Origin: Calothrix sp. MO_167.B42
GTDB lineage: Bacteria; Cyanobacteriota; Cyanobacteriia; Cyanobacteriales; Nostocaceae
Direction: 5' to 3'
Length of the DNA: 36,649 bases
NCBI GenBank assembly: GCA_030065255.1
Contig: JASJCX010000003.1
Location: forward strand, 1-36,649
Shown here: one piece after another, positions 15,898 through 23,992 of the stretch
Numbering within the stretch: the first letter of the stretch is position 1
Layout of the letters: every line of letters begins with the position of its first letter
Position numbers and translations under genes: made by a program
Notes under the pieces: generated by a model
What the model was told of the DNA's origin: nothing
The model's database searches: none
What the model saw: the letters and a program-made list of their open reading frames with translations, nothing else

Positions 15898-15955
15898 ATA
15901 ATCGGTGGTTGGTGCGTGACTCTATAAGTCTCATTGTTAGGTTCAAACACTTTGA
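15898..15955. repeat. Fragment of the AGGACTTACGCAA MITE family
   Basis: ATAATCGGTGGTTGGTGCGTGAC...TATAAGTCTCATTG matches the interior of the copy at 24775-24870. Both ends are missing, and it runs into a CTAG-bounded element. Confidence 0.55.
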
Positions 15956-15960
15956 TAACG

Positions 15961-16092
15961 TAGCACTCGACCACGTTAATTTTGCTGGATGAACCAAATT
16001 CTAGACTTGTCCTCTCTTTCTCTTCCTCTGCGCCCTCTGCACCTCTGTGGTTTTTCCCTCTACCCCTCATAAATAATGTGGTGAAGTACTAG
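15961..16092. mobile_element. CTAG-bounded inverted-repeat element, copy A
   Basis: It begins TAGCACTCGACCACGTTAATTTTGC and ends AAATAATGTGGTGAAGTACTAG. The middle holds TCTCTTTCTCTTCCTCTGCG, the widespread cyanobacterial repeat. A 72-codon frame here is not a gene. Confidence 0.65.
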
Positions 16093-16246
16093 TGGTCTGT
16101 CCCATAAAATATGATGGGTTGAATAATGAACCGCATTAGCGAAGCCATGCCCGAAGGGCTTTAGGCGCAAAGGGCGCAAAGGAAAGAAGAAAGAAGAGAA
16201 ATAGAGATTTTTATTTACCCATCAAAACTAATGGGACAAAGCACTA
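16089..16246. mobile_element. CTAG-bounded inverted-repeat element with TCTGTCCCAT ends
   Basis: Starts CTAGTGGTCTGTCCCAT and ends ATGGGACAAAGCACTAG. It shares its left CTAG with the preceding element, so the two are placed head to tail. No coding capacity. Confidence 0.6.
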
Positions 16247-16253
16247 GTCGATT

Positions 16254-17123
16254 TTATATATTATCTGGCAAAGGTATAAACTCCGTTTCTCCTGGTACTG
16301 GCTCAAATTTACCTGTTCGCCAATCTTGTTTGGCTTGCTCGATTCTTTCGGGGTGACTAGAAACAAAATTCCACCATTTATAACGTTCTCCCACGGGTTC
16401 GCCACCAATAACTACACAGCGAGCTTGTTGATTAGCAGTTATTTCTACTGCAATATCAGCAGACAATACAGCTAATTGATGCTCCTCTAATTCTTCTCCA
16501 TCAATAATAATACCTGGAGTCACACTATAAATGGCTCTTTCTTTATAGTCGGGATGAAGGATAAACTTACCCCCTGGTGTGAAACATAAGTCAAGGTAAA
16601 TTATGGGAGACAGAGTATTTACAGGGGATTTCTTTCCCATAGCTTCACCTGCGATAATAGCGATCGCTACACCGTTTTCTGTCCAAGTGGGAATATCTTC
16701 AGCAAGATAATGGGAAAAACAAGGCTCAGTTTCTTGATATTCTTCGGGGAGAGCTATCCAAGTTTGAATTGCATGCAGAGTGCTTTCTATGGTGCGATCG
16801 CTTTGGGGACTTCTTTCAGAATGGGTGATACCCCGCCCCGCAGTCATCCAATTTACCGCACCTGGATAAATTTCTTGCACAGTACCCAAACTATCTCGAT
16901 GTAATAATACCCCTGCAAACAAATATGTCACCGTAGCTAAATTAATATGGGGATGGGGTCGCACATCTACCCCTTTACCAGGAGGAAATACAGCCGGGCC
17001 TAAATGGTCGAAGAAAATAAATGGGCCTACCATCATGCGATCGCTATGGGGTAAGCTGCGACGGGCGTTAAATCCTCCCAAGTCTTGCATATGGGGAGTA
17101 AGTAGTTGAATAATATTAGACAT
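16254..17123 (-). CDS. Pirin family protein (cupin, possible quercetinase)
   Basis: Pirins are bicupin metalloproteins; some bacterial members have quercetin dioxygenase activity, others bind regulators. From the ATG at 17123 the protein has 289 aa, with the metal ligands H57 and H59 in RPHPHINLAT, H101 in GRGITHSE and E103. The pirin N-terminal block (GFNARRSLPH...GPFIFFDHLGP) is clear, and the C-terminal cupin covers about 165-280 with VVIGGEPVGERYKWWNFVSS. The frame also opens with TTG at 17126, but the ATG has AAGGAAAG about 12 nt upstream. Length is normal. It may be grouped with the ene-reductase downstream, as both would handle small aromatic or enone metabolites, but the intervening repeats speak against one operon. 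Confidence 0.92.
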   Translation of the reverse strand: MSNIIQLLTPHMQDLGGFNARRSLPHSDRMMVGPFIFFDHLGPAVFPPGKGVDVRPHPHINLATVTYLFAGVLLHRDSLGTVQEIYPGAVNWMTAGRGITHSERSPQSDRTIESTLHAIQTWIALPEEYQETEPCFSHYLAEDIPTWTENGVAIAIIAGEAMGKKSPVNTLSPIIYLDLCFTPGGKFILHPDYKERAIYSVTPGIIIDGEELEEHQLAVLSADIAVEITANQQARCVVIGGEPVGERYKWWNFVSSHPERIEQAKQDWRTGKFEPVPGETEFIPLPDNI

Positions 17124-17181
17124 CAAAATTTAGCTTTCCTTGTTTCTTTGCGTATTTTGCACCTACCCTGCACCTAAGCCT

Positions 17182-17214
17182 AGATCCCCGACTTCTGAAA
17201 GAAGTCGGGGATCT
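17182..17214. repeat. Perfect 15-bp stem-loop of the GATCCCCGACTTCT family
   Basis: AGATCCCCGACTTCT, loop GAA, then the exact inverted copy. It lies between two divergent genes (pirin and TPR), so it does not terminate either; it is a dispersed hairpin repeat. Confidence 0.7.
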
Positions 17215-17303
17215 GTTGCCCATCATAATTAACCTCTTTTATCACTTTCGCTATATAAAAATTCAAAACCCTTATTTTTATGTACTTTTATGAATTTAGG
17301 CAT

Positions 17304-17377
17304 AGGTTGGGGAGCCACTCCGCTGCGGTGAAACACTTGCGGTGGTGAGGTAGAACCCGGAGGGAGGTTCCCAACCT
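17304..17377. repeat. Inverted repeat AGGTTGGGGAGCC...GGTTCCCAACCT
   Basis: Ends are inverted copies over about 10 bp. The interior (CTCCGCTGCGGTG, GGTGGTGAGG) is also partly self-complementary. A 61-codon frame across it is not supported as a gene. Confidence 0.5.
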
Positions 17378-17547
17378 TGTAGTCAGTGGCGTTTGAGGAG
17401 GTGAAATCCAACATCCAAAATTAATTAACCCTGCGTCCTTCTTGGGAGCCATGCCAATCAAATGGAAATTTGCTCTGTGGAGATGTAAAAATGTTCTTTG
17501 GTTTTGGGAAGTATAGACTTATTGGCAAATTAACCAGGGGACAGTCT

Positions 17548-18579
17548 ATGTGGAAAGATGGATGTAACTCCAACTTAAATAATACAATGCCTGTGTACCC
17601 ATCTGACACTGAACAAAATGGAGAAAGTAATAACCAAGAATGCAACAAAGGTAATCAAGAGTTATTAATTACTGCATGTTCCCAACTTCAGAAAGGCATT
17701 GAGCAGCACAAAAACGGTAACTTGAAAGTTGCCATGGCATTTTTACAAGAATCATGGAAAAAATTTCAAGTACTTGAAGACTTATCACAACAAATAAAAG
17801 CTCTACGCTATTTGACATTAGTGGCTTACAACCACGGTGACTACAAAATTGTGATTAACTATGGTACGGAATGTCTATCTTTAAAGCCAGAGCCAAAGAT
17901 TCAACAACAAATACTTTCTTATATAGGTAATGCTTACCGTCACATAGGTTATTACGAACCAGCAATTCAATATTTAAGTCAATGTTTGGAAATAGCCAAG
18001 CAGTTAAATGATAAAAAGAGCTGGGTGGCAGCGTTAAATAACTTAGGATTAGTGTATAAGTTCTCTGGCAATTTACCTTTAGCAATTAACTTTTACGAGC
18101 AAAGTCTGACAATTTTACAGGAACTTCAGGATCAATGGGGTGAGGAGCAGGTACTCAAGAACCTTGGGGATGCTTACTATGGTTTGAATGATTATAACAA
18201 AGCGATCGATTATTTTCAAAAGTCTATCCAAATTGCCCAGTCCCTTAACCGTCCTCGCAATGTGGTTCGATTGTTCAAGAATCTGGCTACAACTTACTAT
18301 GCTTTGGGGGATTATGCTCAAGTCATTGCGTGTTACGAACAACGTCTGAAATTAGCTCAGGAACTGGGAGATACAAGAACCCAAGAGCAGTCATTGAGAA
18401 ATTTAGGTATAGCTTGTGAAGCTAATGGAGACTACCGTCAAGCCATTACCTACTACGAGGAGCGTTTAGAATTGGCAAGGGAAACTCAAGATAGTCGCAG
18501 CGAAAAACAAACTCTAGCTAGCCTCAAAGCAGCTTACTATGCTTTGGGGGAATACACTGCATTAATGGAATTTGAATAA
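17548..18579 (+). CDS. Tetratricopeptide repeat protein
   Basis: A protein-interaction scaffold without a recognised catalytic domain. The frame is open from 17470, but the ATG at 17548 has AGGGG at 17536-17540, 7 nt upstream, and is the better start (343 aa). After a polar N-terminal stretch of about 40 residues, consecutive TPRs run to the end. Typical units are AALNNLGLVYKFSGNLPLAINFY, KNLGDAYYGLNDYNKAIDYF, KNLATTYYALGDYAQVIACY and RNLGIACEANGDYRQAITYY, each about 40 aa, with the LA/G-A-Y-P/A spacing of the helix pairs. No signal peptide or membrane segment, so it is cytoplasmic. Repeats of this 40-aa length with YYALGDY are common in cyanobacterial regulators of the Rap/CHAT type, but no effector domain is attached here. 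Confidence 0.88.
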   Translation: MWKDGCNSNLNNTMPVYPSDTEQNGESNNQECNKGNQELLITACSQLQKGIEQHKNGNLKVAMAFLQESWKKFQVLEDLSQQIKALRYLTLVAYNHGDYKIVINYGTECLSLKPEPKIQQQILSYIGNAYRHIGYYEPAIQYLSQCLEIAKQLNDKKSWVAALNNLGLVYKFSGNLPLAINFYEQSLTILQELQDQWGEEQVLKNLGDAYYGLNDYNKAIDYFQKSIQIAQSLNRPRNVVRLFKNLATTYYALGDYAQVIACYEQRLKLAQELGDTRTQEQSLRNLGIACEANGDYRQAITYYEERLELARETQDSRSEKQTLASLKAAYYALGEYTALMEFE

Positions 18580-18625
18580 CTGAGGCTGACGCAGGGAGGT
18601 GGGGACTATGGTTGATCCTCTCTGA

Positions 18626-18757
18626 GATGAAATCCGGATGAGAACGTTACCGCAAAAACCTCACCCCCTTCCCCGCTCCTTACTAAAGAGAGGGGTGTCC
18701 GCACCGACGGAGTGAGGTGACGACAATATAGTAAATCTCACAAGCGGATTTGATATG
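18626..18757. repeat. Dispersed inverted repeat, uninterrupted copy
   Basis: ATGAAATCCGG...CGCAAAAACCTCACCCCC at the left and GAGTGAGGTGACGACAATAT...CAAGCGGATTTGATAT at the right. The same element at 7060-7362 is split by an insertion. Confidence 0.7.
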
Positions 18758-18773
18758 ACAAAATCATCCCCTA

Positions 18774-18949
18774 ATATCATGTCCGGGGGCATACCCATAG
18801 TATGTCATTGCGTTAGCGTAGCTCCTCTGAAAGAGGCGTGGAACGAAGTGAAACGACGCAATCACAAGGTTTTTGGGATTGCTTCCCTACTCTGCGAGAA
18901 CGCTTTCAGCGAACGGTCGCAATGACGGTTATTTAAACGGACATGATAT
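18774..18949. repeat. ATATCATGTCCG-family element with nested repeat
   Basis: Ends ATATCATGTCCG and CGGACATGATAT are perfect. Inside lies another inverted repeat, from GTCATTGCGTTAGCGTAGCT to CGAACGGTCGCAATGAC, itself common in cyanobacterial gaps. Confidence 0.7.
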
Positions 18950-18988
18950 AATTATGCAATTATAAATTTATTTTTCTTGTTTTAGTAA

Positions 18989-19071
18989 AGCCCCCGTTAT
19001 CCCCAACTTTGGGGGTAGTTTGGGGGACTTTAAATTATCTTTCTCCCCGGTGGATTGGGGGTTGGGGGGCT
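18989..19071. repeat. C/G-run repeat (AGCCCCCGTTATCCCC...GGGTTGGGGGGCT)
   Basis: Inverted pairs of C and G runs around TTTAAATTATCTTTCTCCCC. A related copy in reverse order lies at 32576-32656 and part of it inside the insertion at 7115-7282. The remaining gap up to 19208 shows no gene. Confidence 0.6.
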
Positions 19072-19208
19072 GTTAGCACGCCTTGTAATCAGCTACGCCG
19101 AAAAAATATACCTTGAATGCATCACAGACATGGGATAATTGATTGTTAATAAATAAATAATTTTCACTGCAATTAACATCAGGTGTATCGACAAGAACCC
19201 TAGTTCCC

Positions 19209-19886
19209 ATGAGTGACGAAAATCAACTCAGCCTTTTTGAATATTCCCAGCCAGAACAAAAAGAACTCATACCCACAAGTTCCCAGATTCCTATTCCCCC
19301 AGGAACATATGACAATTTAACTCAATTAAAACAACATTGCCAGCAATGTTACCGTTGTGAATTAGGACACACCCGTCAAAATGCTGTGGTTTGTCGCGGT
19401 AATCCCCAAGCTTTAATTATGATAGTGGGGGAAGCGCCGGGACAAAATGAAGATGAAACCGGATTACCATTCGTGGGAAGAGCTGGACAGTTACTCGATA
19501 AAATTCTGGCATCAGTGCAGTTAGATCCAGAAAAAGATGTGTACATTTGTAATGTAAATAATTGTCGCCCCCCTGGTAATAGAACTCCCACTCCCACAGA
19601 AATCGCCGCTTGTAAACCCTATCTTTTAGAGCAAATTCGTTTAGTTAACCCCAAAATAATTGTATTGACAGGGGCAACAGCTGTAAAAGGGGTAATTGGT
19701 GATAAGCGGGGAATTACTAAAATTCGCGGTACTTGGATGGAATGGGAAGGACGTTTGTGTATGCCGATTTTCCATCCTTCCTATTTGTTACGTAACCCTT
19801 CCCGGGAAAAGGGTAGCCCCAAGTGGCTGATGTGGCAAGATATTCAAGCAATACGTGCTAAGTTAGATGGATTGAGCAACTGTTAA
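19209..19886 (+). CDS. Family-4 uracil-DNA glycosylase (Fe-S type)
   Basis: It removes uracil from DNA as the first step of base-excision repair. The 4Fe-4S ligands are visible: C47 and C50 (CYRC), C119 (NNCRPPGNRTP) and C135 (AACKPYL). Motif A is GEAPGQNEDETGLPFVGRAG (74-93) and motif B HPSYLLRNPSR (189-199). These, and the 225-aa length with a 35-residue polar N-terminus, are typical of UdgA-like enzymes. ATG at 19209 follows TAGTTCCC with no strong ribosome binding site. It stands alone; the stop at 19886 is followed within 3 bp by a dispersed repeat. Confidence 0.93.
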   Translation: MSDENQLSLFEYSQPEQKELIPTSSQIPIPPGTYDNLTQLKQHCQQCYRCELGHTRQNAVVCRGNPQALIMIVGEAPGQNEDETGLPFVGRAGQLLDKILASVQLDPEKDVYICNVNNCRPPGNRTPTPTEIAACKPYLLEQIRLVNPKIIVLTGATAVKGVIGDKRGITKIRGTWMEWEGRLCMPIFHPSYLLRNPSREKGSPKWLMWQDIQAIRAKLDGLSNC

Positions 19887-19888
19887 TT

Positions 19889-19992
19889 AGGGCTTGCAAC
19901 AAAAAGTCTTTGGGTGAGGGTAGAGGACAGGGGAGGTGGGAACAGGGGACAGTTTTAGCTTCTTTGTTTTTTATTCTTTTGTCATCAACAAT
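19889..19992 (-). repeat. Dispersed repeat with CCCTGTT-type tract, inverted copy
   Basis: AGGGCTTGCAACAAAAAGTC...GGGGACAGTTTTAGCTTCTTTG is the reverse complement of the copy at 164-345. The rest of the gap up to 20238 is GCGGGCATCTTGCCCGC-type and TTCGGCG/CGAACG inverted repeats without a gene. Confidence 0.65.
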
Positions 19993-20224
19993 TTAGTGAA
20001 GAAATTAAAACTCTTAACTCCGAACTGTCAACTATCAACGGGAGCATCCCAAATGTTTAAATTTGTAGTGCGGGCATCTTGCCCGCTTTATATATCTCTT
20101 GCCCGCTTTATATATCAAGGGAGCAAGACTTCGGCGTGAGCTCAGACGTTCGGCGAAGCTCAGTCGAGCCGTCGAACGCTGCTCCCACTACCGCATATTT
20201 TTGCAAAATTGGGATGCTCCCCTA

Positions 20225-20252
20225 TCAACTGTCAACTATCAACTATCAACTA
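20225..20252. repeat. Tandem ACTATCA heptamers overlapping the end of the P450 gene
   Basis: About four imperfect 7-bp units. On the minus strand the unit reads TTGATAG and supplies the last codons and the stop of the P450 gene. Confidence 0.7.
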
Positions 20253-21621
20253 CCGATAAATGCACACCTCCAGAGGGGACAAAGGTAATACCCCGACGTA
20301 CAGGTTTAAGGGGACGCTTTTGTGTAAGGGTAAATGAATACTCAGATAATACCGTCGCCAACACTACCTTCATTTCAAATAGGGCAAATGCCATCCCTAA
20401 ACAGCGACGATTTCCCCCACCAAAAGGTAAGTATTCATAAGGAGAAAACTGCCGTTCCAAAAATCTTTCTGGTCGAAAACGGTTTGGTTCTGGGTAAATA
20501 TCCGGTCGGTGATGGGTTAAATAAATACATGGTGCGAGGATAGTACCTGCTGGTATGTGATAACCAATCAATTCCATGGGGGCTTGGGTAATACGAGCTA
20601 GGGGGAAAAAAGCGATGGGATAAATTCTCAAGGTTTCCGAGCAAATAGCACTTAAATATGGTAGTCGTGCAATTTCCATCGGATCTACATTGGTAATATC
20701 TATGGAATTGAGTTCTGTTAGTAGTTTGTCCTTAACCTCTGGAATGTAGTGAATCCAGTATAAAGCCCAAGCTAAAGCTGTAGCAGTGGTTTCATGGCCA
20801 GCAAATAGCATTGTCATCAATTCATCCCGTAACTCTACGTCGGTCATTGGTTGACCTTGTTCGTCCCGGACTGTTAGTAATAAACTAAGGATATCTTCAC
20901 CTAGATGATCTAATTGAGTTTGACGGCGATGGATTTCTTGGTACAGTAATTGATCTAGTTTCTCCCGTTGTCGTAAAAAATTTCCCCAAGGACTCCAAGA
21001 ACCTAAATCAACTTGTAGGGGTTTGAGAAATAGTAAAGCTGCACTGATGGGAGAGTCAAAGGAGTTGAGCATTGCAGTCAATACTTCCTGAATTTGCTGG
21101 TACAATTCTCCTTCTTGCAAGCCAAAAACTGACCTTAAAATCACATTCAAGGAAATTTCCTGCATTAGGGAACGAGCAATAAATGTCTCTCCCATTTTGA
21201 GTCTACCGATTACCTGGTGGGCAATTTCAGAGATTAATTTGCCATAAGCCTGCATTCTTTCCCCATGGAATGGAGGCATTAATAGTTTACGCTGTTTTAA
21301 ATGGCGATCGCCATCTAGTAAAATTAATGAGTTATCTCCTACCAGTGGTTGAATCAGCCGATTTCCAGAACCACATATAAATTGTTGAGGATCGGTGGTA
21401 AATATTTGCTGAATTGCTTGGGGATTGCTGGTAACTAACTGGGGTGGTAAACCTGCAAATTTTGGAGTGAGAAAAATATCCCCATAACGCCGGTGCATGG
21501 TTTCCAGGTAATCGATGGGGCGTAAAATTCCCCAAATGGTTTGCAACCATTCAGGTTCCCGGGGTCCATCGGGTATTGGGGATTGGTTTTGCTGGGTGGA
21601 ATTTTCTTGTAGTTTTATCAT
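20239..21621 (-). CDS. Cytochrome P450, CYP110-like
   Basis: A haem monooxygenase of 460 aa. Signature elements are in order: I-helix AGHETTATALAW (274-285), K-helix ETLR (329-332), PERF (384-387), and the haem loop PFGGGNRRCLGMAFA with the thiolate ligand C407. Sequence style and length match the cyanobacterial CYP110 group, whose studied members hydroxylate fatty acids or terpenes near their chain end; the substrate here is not known. No N-terminal membrane anchor is seen, so it is probably soluble and needs a separate ferredoxin. ATG at 21619-21621. The C-terminal VVDS and the stop fall within a TTGATAG tandem repeat, so the natural end may have been longer or different. No redox-partner gene is adjacent. 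Confidence 0.92.
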   Translation of the reverse strand: MIKLQENSTQQNQSPIPDGPREPEWLQTIWGILRPIDYLETMHRRYGDIFLTPKFAGLPPQLVTSNPQAIQQIFTTDPQQFICGSGNRLIQPLVGDNSLILLDGDRHLKQRKLLMPPFHGERMQAYGKLISEIAHQVIGRLKMGETFIARSLMQEISLNVILRSVFGLQEGELYQQIQEVLTAMLNSFDSPISAALLFLKPLQVDLGSWSPWGNFLRQREKLDQLLYQEIHRRQTQLDHLGEDILSLLLTVRDEQGQPMTDVELRDELMTMLFAGHETTATALAWALYWIHYIPEVKDKLLTELNSIDITNVDPMEIARLPYLSAICSETLRIYPIAFFPLARITQAPMELIGYHIPAGTILAPCIYLTHHRPDIYPEPNRFRPERFLERQFSPYEYLPFGGGNRRCLGMAFALFEMKVVLATVLSEYSFTLTQKRPLKPVRRGITFVPSGGVHLSVVDS

Positions 21622-21692
21622 AAATTTTGACTTTATAGTTCATTGGTTAATACAAGTATTGTGTGACAAATTTCGAGTTTGGGAATTATTAA

Positions 21693-21824
21693 CTAGTACT
21701 TCACCAACTTAATTCTGCGGGGTGAACCAAATTTTAGACTTGCCCTCTCTTTCTCTTCCTCTGCGCCCTCTGCGCCTCTGCGGTTTCTTCCTCTACCCCG
21801 CATAACTAATGTGGTAGAGTACTA
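21693..21824. mobile_element. CTAG-bounded inverted-repeat element, copy B
   Basis: CTAGTACTTCACCAACTTAATT at the left, AACTAATGTGGTAGAGTACTAG at the right, and the TTTCTCTTCCTCTGCGCCC repeat inside. 132 bp. Confidence 0.75.
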
Positions 21825-21954
21825 GTACTTCACCAAATTAATTTTGCAGGGTGAACCAAATTTTAGACTTGCCCTCTCTTTCTCTTCCTCTGCGCCCTCT
21901 GCGCCTCTGCGGTTTCTTCCTTTACCCCTCATAATTAAATTGGTGGAGCACTAG
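21822..21954. mobile_element. CTAG-bounded inverted-repeat element, copy C, in tandem with B
   Basis: Nearly identical to the preceding copy, in the same orientation, and sharing its CTAG boundary. It ends AATTGGTGGAGCACTAG. The tandem arrangement suggests insertion into, or duplication at, the CTAG target. Confidence 0.75.
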
Positions 21955-21957
21955 ATA

Positions 21958-22032
21958 GGCGTAATTAAATGTAAGAGGCGAACCTCACCCCCATCCTTAT
22001 CAAGGAGAGGAGGTTTTATATTTAATTTGACC
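21958..22032. repeat. Inverted repeat AATTAAATGTAA...TTTTATATTTAATTTGAC
   Basis: Its reverse complement, with a few changes, lies at 30609-30670 upstream of the WD40 remnant. The ends and the central AACCTCACC / GAGGAGG parts are partly inverted copies. Confidence 0.6.
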
Positions 22033-22057
22033 CAATTTACTTATAGGTGTCTTTACT

Positions 22058-22567
22058 ATGAGTGTTTTAGAAACCAAGCGTTTACTTTTGCGCCAACAAA
22101 CCCTGGCGGATATACAATCCTTATATATAATTTTTGCAGATCCTGTTACCATGGGTTTTTGGCCATCTCCTTTCACCCTAGAAACAACAAGAAATTGGGT
22201 TGCACGGAATATTAACAGTTATTCTCAATTGGGATTTGGACGTTGGGCTATTATCCTCAAGGAAACTCAGGATCTAATTGGAGATTGTGGTATTTTGCTC
22301 CAAGAAATTGATGGAGTTGCAGAATATGATTTGGGTTATATTATCCATCATCCATATTGGCACCAGGGATACGCTACGGAAGCTGTGGGAGCTTGCAAAC
22401 AATATGGGTTAGAAATATTACAACTTCCCCGATTAGTTGCTAATATGCCGACTAACCACTTTGCTTCTATAAAGGTGGCACAAAAAATTGGTATGATTCG
22501 ACAAAAAACTTTCAATAACCCCAAAAATCGTCATATTGCCACCTATGTTTATGCTACCTCTGTTTGA
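22058..22567 (+). CDS. GNAT acetyltransferase, RimJ/RimL type
   Basis: 169 aa, beginning LETKRLLLRQQTLADIQSLY, the typical start of the Acetyltransf_3 subgroup that acetylates protein N-termini or small molecules. The central strand is GDCGILLQ at about 73-80, YDLGYIIHHPYWHQGYATEA (about 89-108) covers the acetyl-CoA pocket with QGYATEA as its pyrophosphate loop, and the end has NHFASIKVAQKIGM. No partner gene. The ATG at 22058 has no clear ribosome binding site. The substrate is unknown. Confidence 0.87.
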   Translation: MSVLETKRLLLRQQTLADIQSLYIIFADPVTMGFWPSPFTLETTRNWVARNINSYSQLGFGRWAIILKETQDLIGDCGILLQEIDGVAEYDLGYIIHHPYWHQGYATEAVGACKQYGLEILQLPRLVANMPTNHFASIKVAQKIGMIRQKTFNNPKNRHIATYVYATSV

Positions 22568-22660
22568 GAGCAAAACTTTTGATTGCTTACCTGTTACTTT
22601 GATAGCACAACACAATTAGGGCGTGGACATTACTGAACCCCCCAAACCCATGAGCAGTAG

Positions 22661-22697
22661 ACTCATTACTCATTACTCATTACTCATTACTCATTAC
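22661..22697. repeat. Tandem ACTCATT heptamers overlapping a gene end
   Basis: Five copies of ACTCATT. On the minus strand the unit reads AATGAGT and encodes the last residues (Ser-Asn-Glu-stop) of the gene at 22687-23136. Confidence 0.85.
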
Positions 22698-23136
22698 TTG
22701 TTTGATTAAACACCTCTAATACTTGGCGACAAAATTCCTTTAACTTATCCCCAATTTCCCCAGAAGGCTCGGTTTTACCCACAAAGCTCCAATCATCGAT
22801 GGTAGAAAGTCGCCATTGTTCCCCTAAATGATTAAATCCTGCAACTTCCACCCCAATTGCTCGACGGGGAGATTTATCTAATAAATCTTGATAAAAACGA
22901 ATCTGAATTAAAATGCTGCGACTGCGCCAGGATTTACTCACCCCGGGAAAATGAAATCCAATATCTATGGAGTCTGGATCGACTAAATCTAAGGTTTCGG
23001 GATCATTGCACCAAGGCTTTAAATCCGATTTAGCATCCGGGAACTCTAATTTGAACAAATTAACTACCGTAGCAATTTTACTGGCAAATTCCAGATTTGT
23101 CGCCATCTGTGCTGCGTTCACTAACCACTCTCCCAA
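22687..23136 (-). CDS. Conserved-looking hypothetical protein, start uncertain
   Basis: About 149 aa, soluble, with alternating acidic and aromatic stretches (WCNDPETLDLVDPDSIDIGF, SRSILIQIRFYQDLL, QWRLSTIDDWSFVG). It does not match a family I can name, but the composition and codons look like a real cyanobacterial protein. The first candidate start is TTG at 23136. The frame continues open upstream (HIKIKVNGHN precedes it) to a TAG near 23180 without an ATG or GTG, so the true start is either this TTG or a rare codon upstream. The last codons lie in an ACTCATT tandem repeat. No helpful neighbours. Confidence 0.65.
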   Translation of the reverse strand: MGEWLVNAAQMATNLEFASKIATVVNLFKLEFPDAKSDLKPWCNDPETLDLVDPDSIDIGFHFPGVSKSWRSRSILIQIRFYQDLLDKSPRRAIGVEVAGFNHLGEQWRLSTIDDWSFVGKTEPSGEIGDKLKEFCRQVLEVFNQTSNE

Positions 23137-23388
23137 GTTATGCCCATTAACTTTGATTTTAATGTGACAGAAAAACTACTAGAAAGATAATATCGATGTA
23201 TAAGCTTATCAATAACCGTTGAATTTTCGCAACTGTTAAGTCAAACTTCCTTCACAATGATTTTACTCTATCAGTTAGGTTAACCCAGGATAGTAGTATT
23301 TACGTATTTTTTGTTATGCTTAGTTTTTTGTGATACAATAGAATTGCTATTGCAACCAAAAATATAGGATTTATTACAAATTTTAATA

Positions 23389-23574
23389 ATGATAATTCTC
23401 AAGGCAAAATTATTGCGCGTTCTGCCATTGTTAGCGATTGGTGCTTTAATTTTTTATGCTAACTCTAGTATGCATTTTAACTATATGCTTAGAGGATATT
23501 TTGTCTTAATGGAAATTCAAGCAACTATATTTGTTCTGTTGTTGATGACAGGTAAATTTGCCATCAAAAAGTAG
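23389..23574 (+). CDS. Small hydrophobic protein, probably two membrane segments
   Basis: 61 aa. Residues 11-26 (VLPLLAIGALIFYANS) and 39-55 (VLMEIQATIFVLLLMTG) are hydrophobic, with a basic start (KAKLLR) and a basic tail (GKFAIKK). It lies 58 bp before the TM2-SHOCT gene in the same direction and may be its cotranscribed partner. A run resembling a promoter -10 (GATACAAT) lies near 23331. Family not recognised; short hydrophobic frames can be accidental. Confidence 0.45.
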   Translation: MIILKAKLLRVLPLLAIGALIFYANSSMHFNYMLRGYFVLMEIQATIFVLLLMTGKFAIKK

Positions 23575-23632
23575 CATTGATATTATGAAAAAATATTCGT
23601 AATATCAATTAAAATATCAGGAATTATAAATA

Positions 23633-23968
23633 ATGAGAAACAAAACAATAGCAGCCCTTCTTTGTTTTTTCCTTGGAGGAGTTGGAATTCATAAATTTTA
23701 TTTAGGACAAAATTTATTAGGGATATTATATATATTATTTTGCTGGACTTTGATTCCATCATTAATCGCATTTGTAGAATTTTTTCTATTAATTTTCATG
23801 CCGGATGATGAATTTAATATGAAATTTAATAAAACAAAATCAGGGGGAGCTATATCTGCAAAAGATGCAACTAGTGCATTGGCAGATTTAAAAAAATTGT
23901 ATGATTCTGGTGTAATTACCGCAGAAGAATACGAAGAAAAACGGCAAAAACTTCTGAAATCTTTTTAA
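23633..23968 (+). CDS. TM2 domain protein with C-terminal SHOCT domain
   Basis: 111 aa. Residues 3-57 form a TM2 domain: KTIAALLCFFLGGVGIHKFY with the GIHKFYLG turn, a second hydrophobic helix (ILYILFCWTLIPSLIAFVEFFLLIF), and a cytoplasmic MPDDEFN tail. Residues about 82-110 (LADLKKLYDSGVITAEEYEE...LL) are a clear SHOCT motif, a short helical hairpin often fused to membrane or stress proteins. It should sit in the inner membrane. The HhH protein follows after 24 bp, so the two are likely one transcript. The combination TM2+SHOCT is known in bacteria, but its role is not. Confidence 0.85.
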   Translation: MRNKTIAALLCFFLGGVGIHKFYLGQNLLGILYILFCWTLIPSLIAFVEFFLLIFMPDDEFNMKFNKTKSGGAISAKDATSALADLKKLYDSGVITAEEYEEKRQKLLKSF

Positions 23969-23992
23969 ACACCAATTATCAGTTAATTACCT

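Noticed and set aside
15852..16070. 72-codon frame between ene-reductase and pirin genes
   Set aside because: Consists of MITE and CTAG-element sequence; the same letters recur at 21693-21954 without a conserved frame.
20079..20440. Overlapping plus-strand frames before and in the P450 region
   Set aside because: The first parts are repeats (GCCCGCTTTATATATC) and the rest is antisense to the P450 gene.
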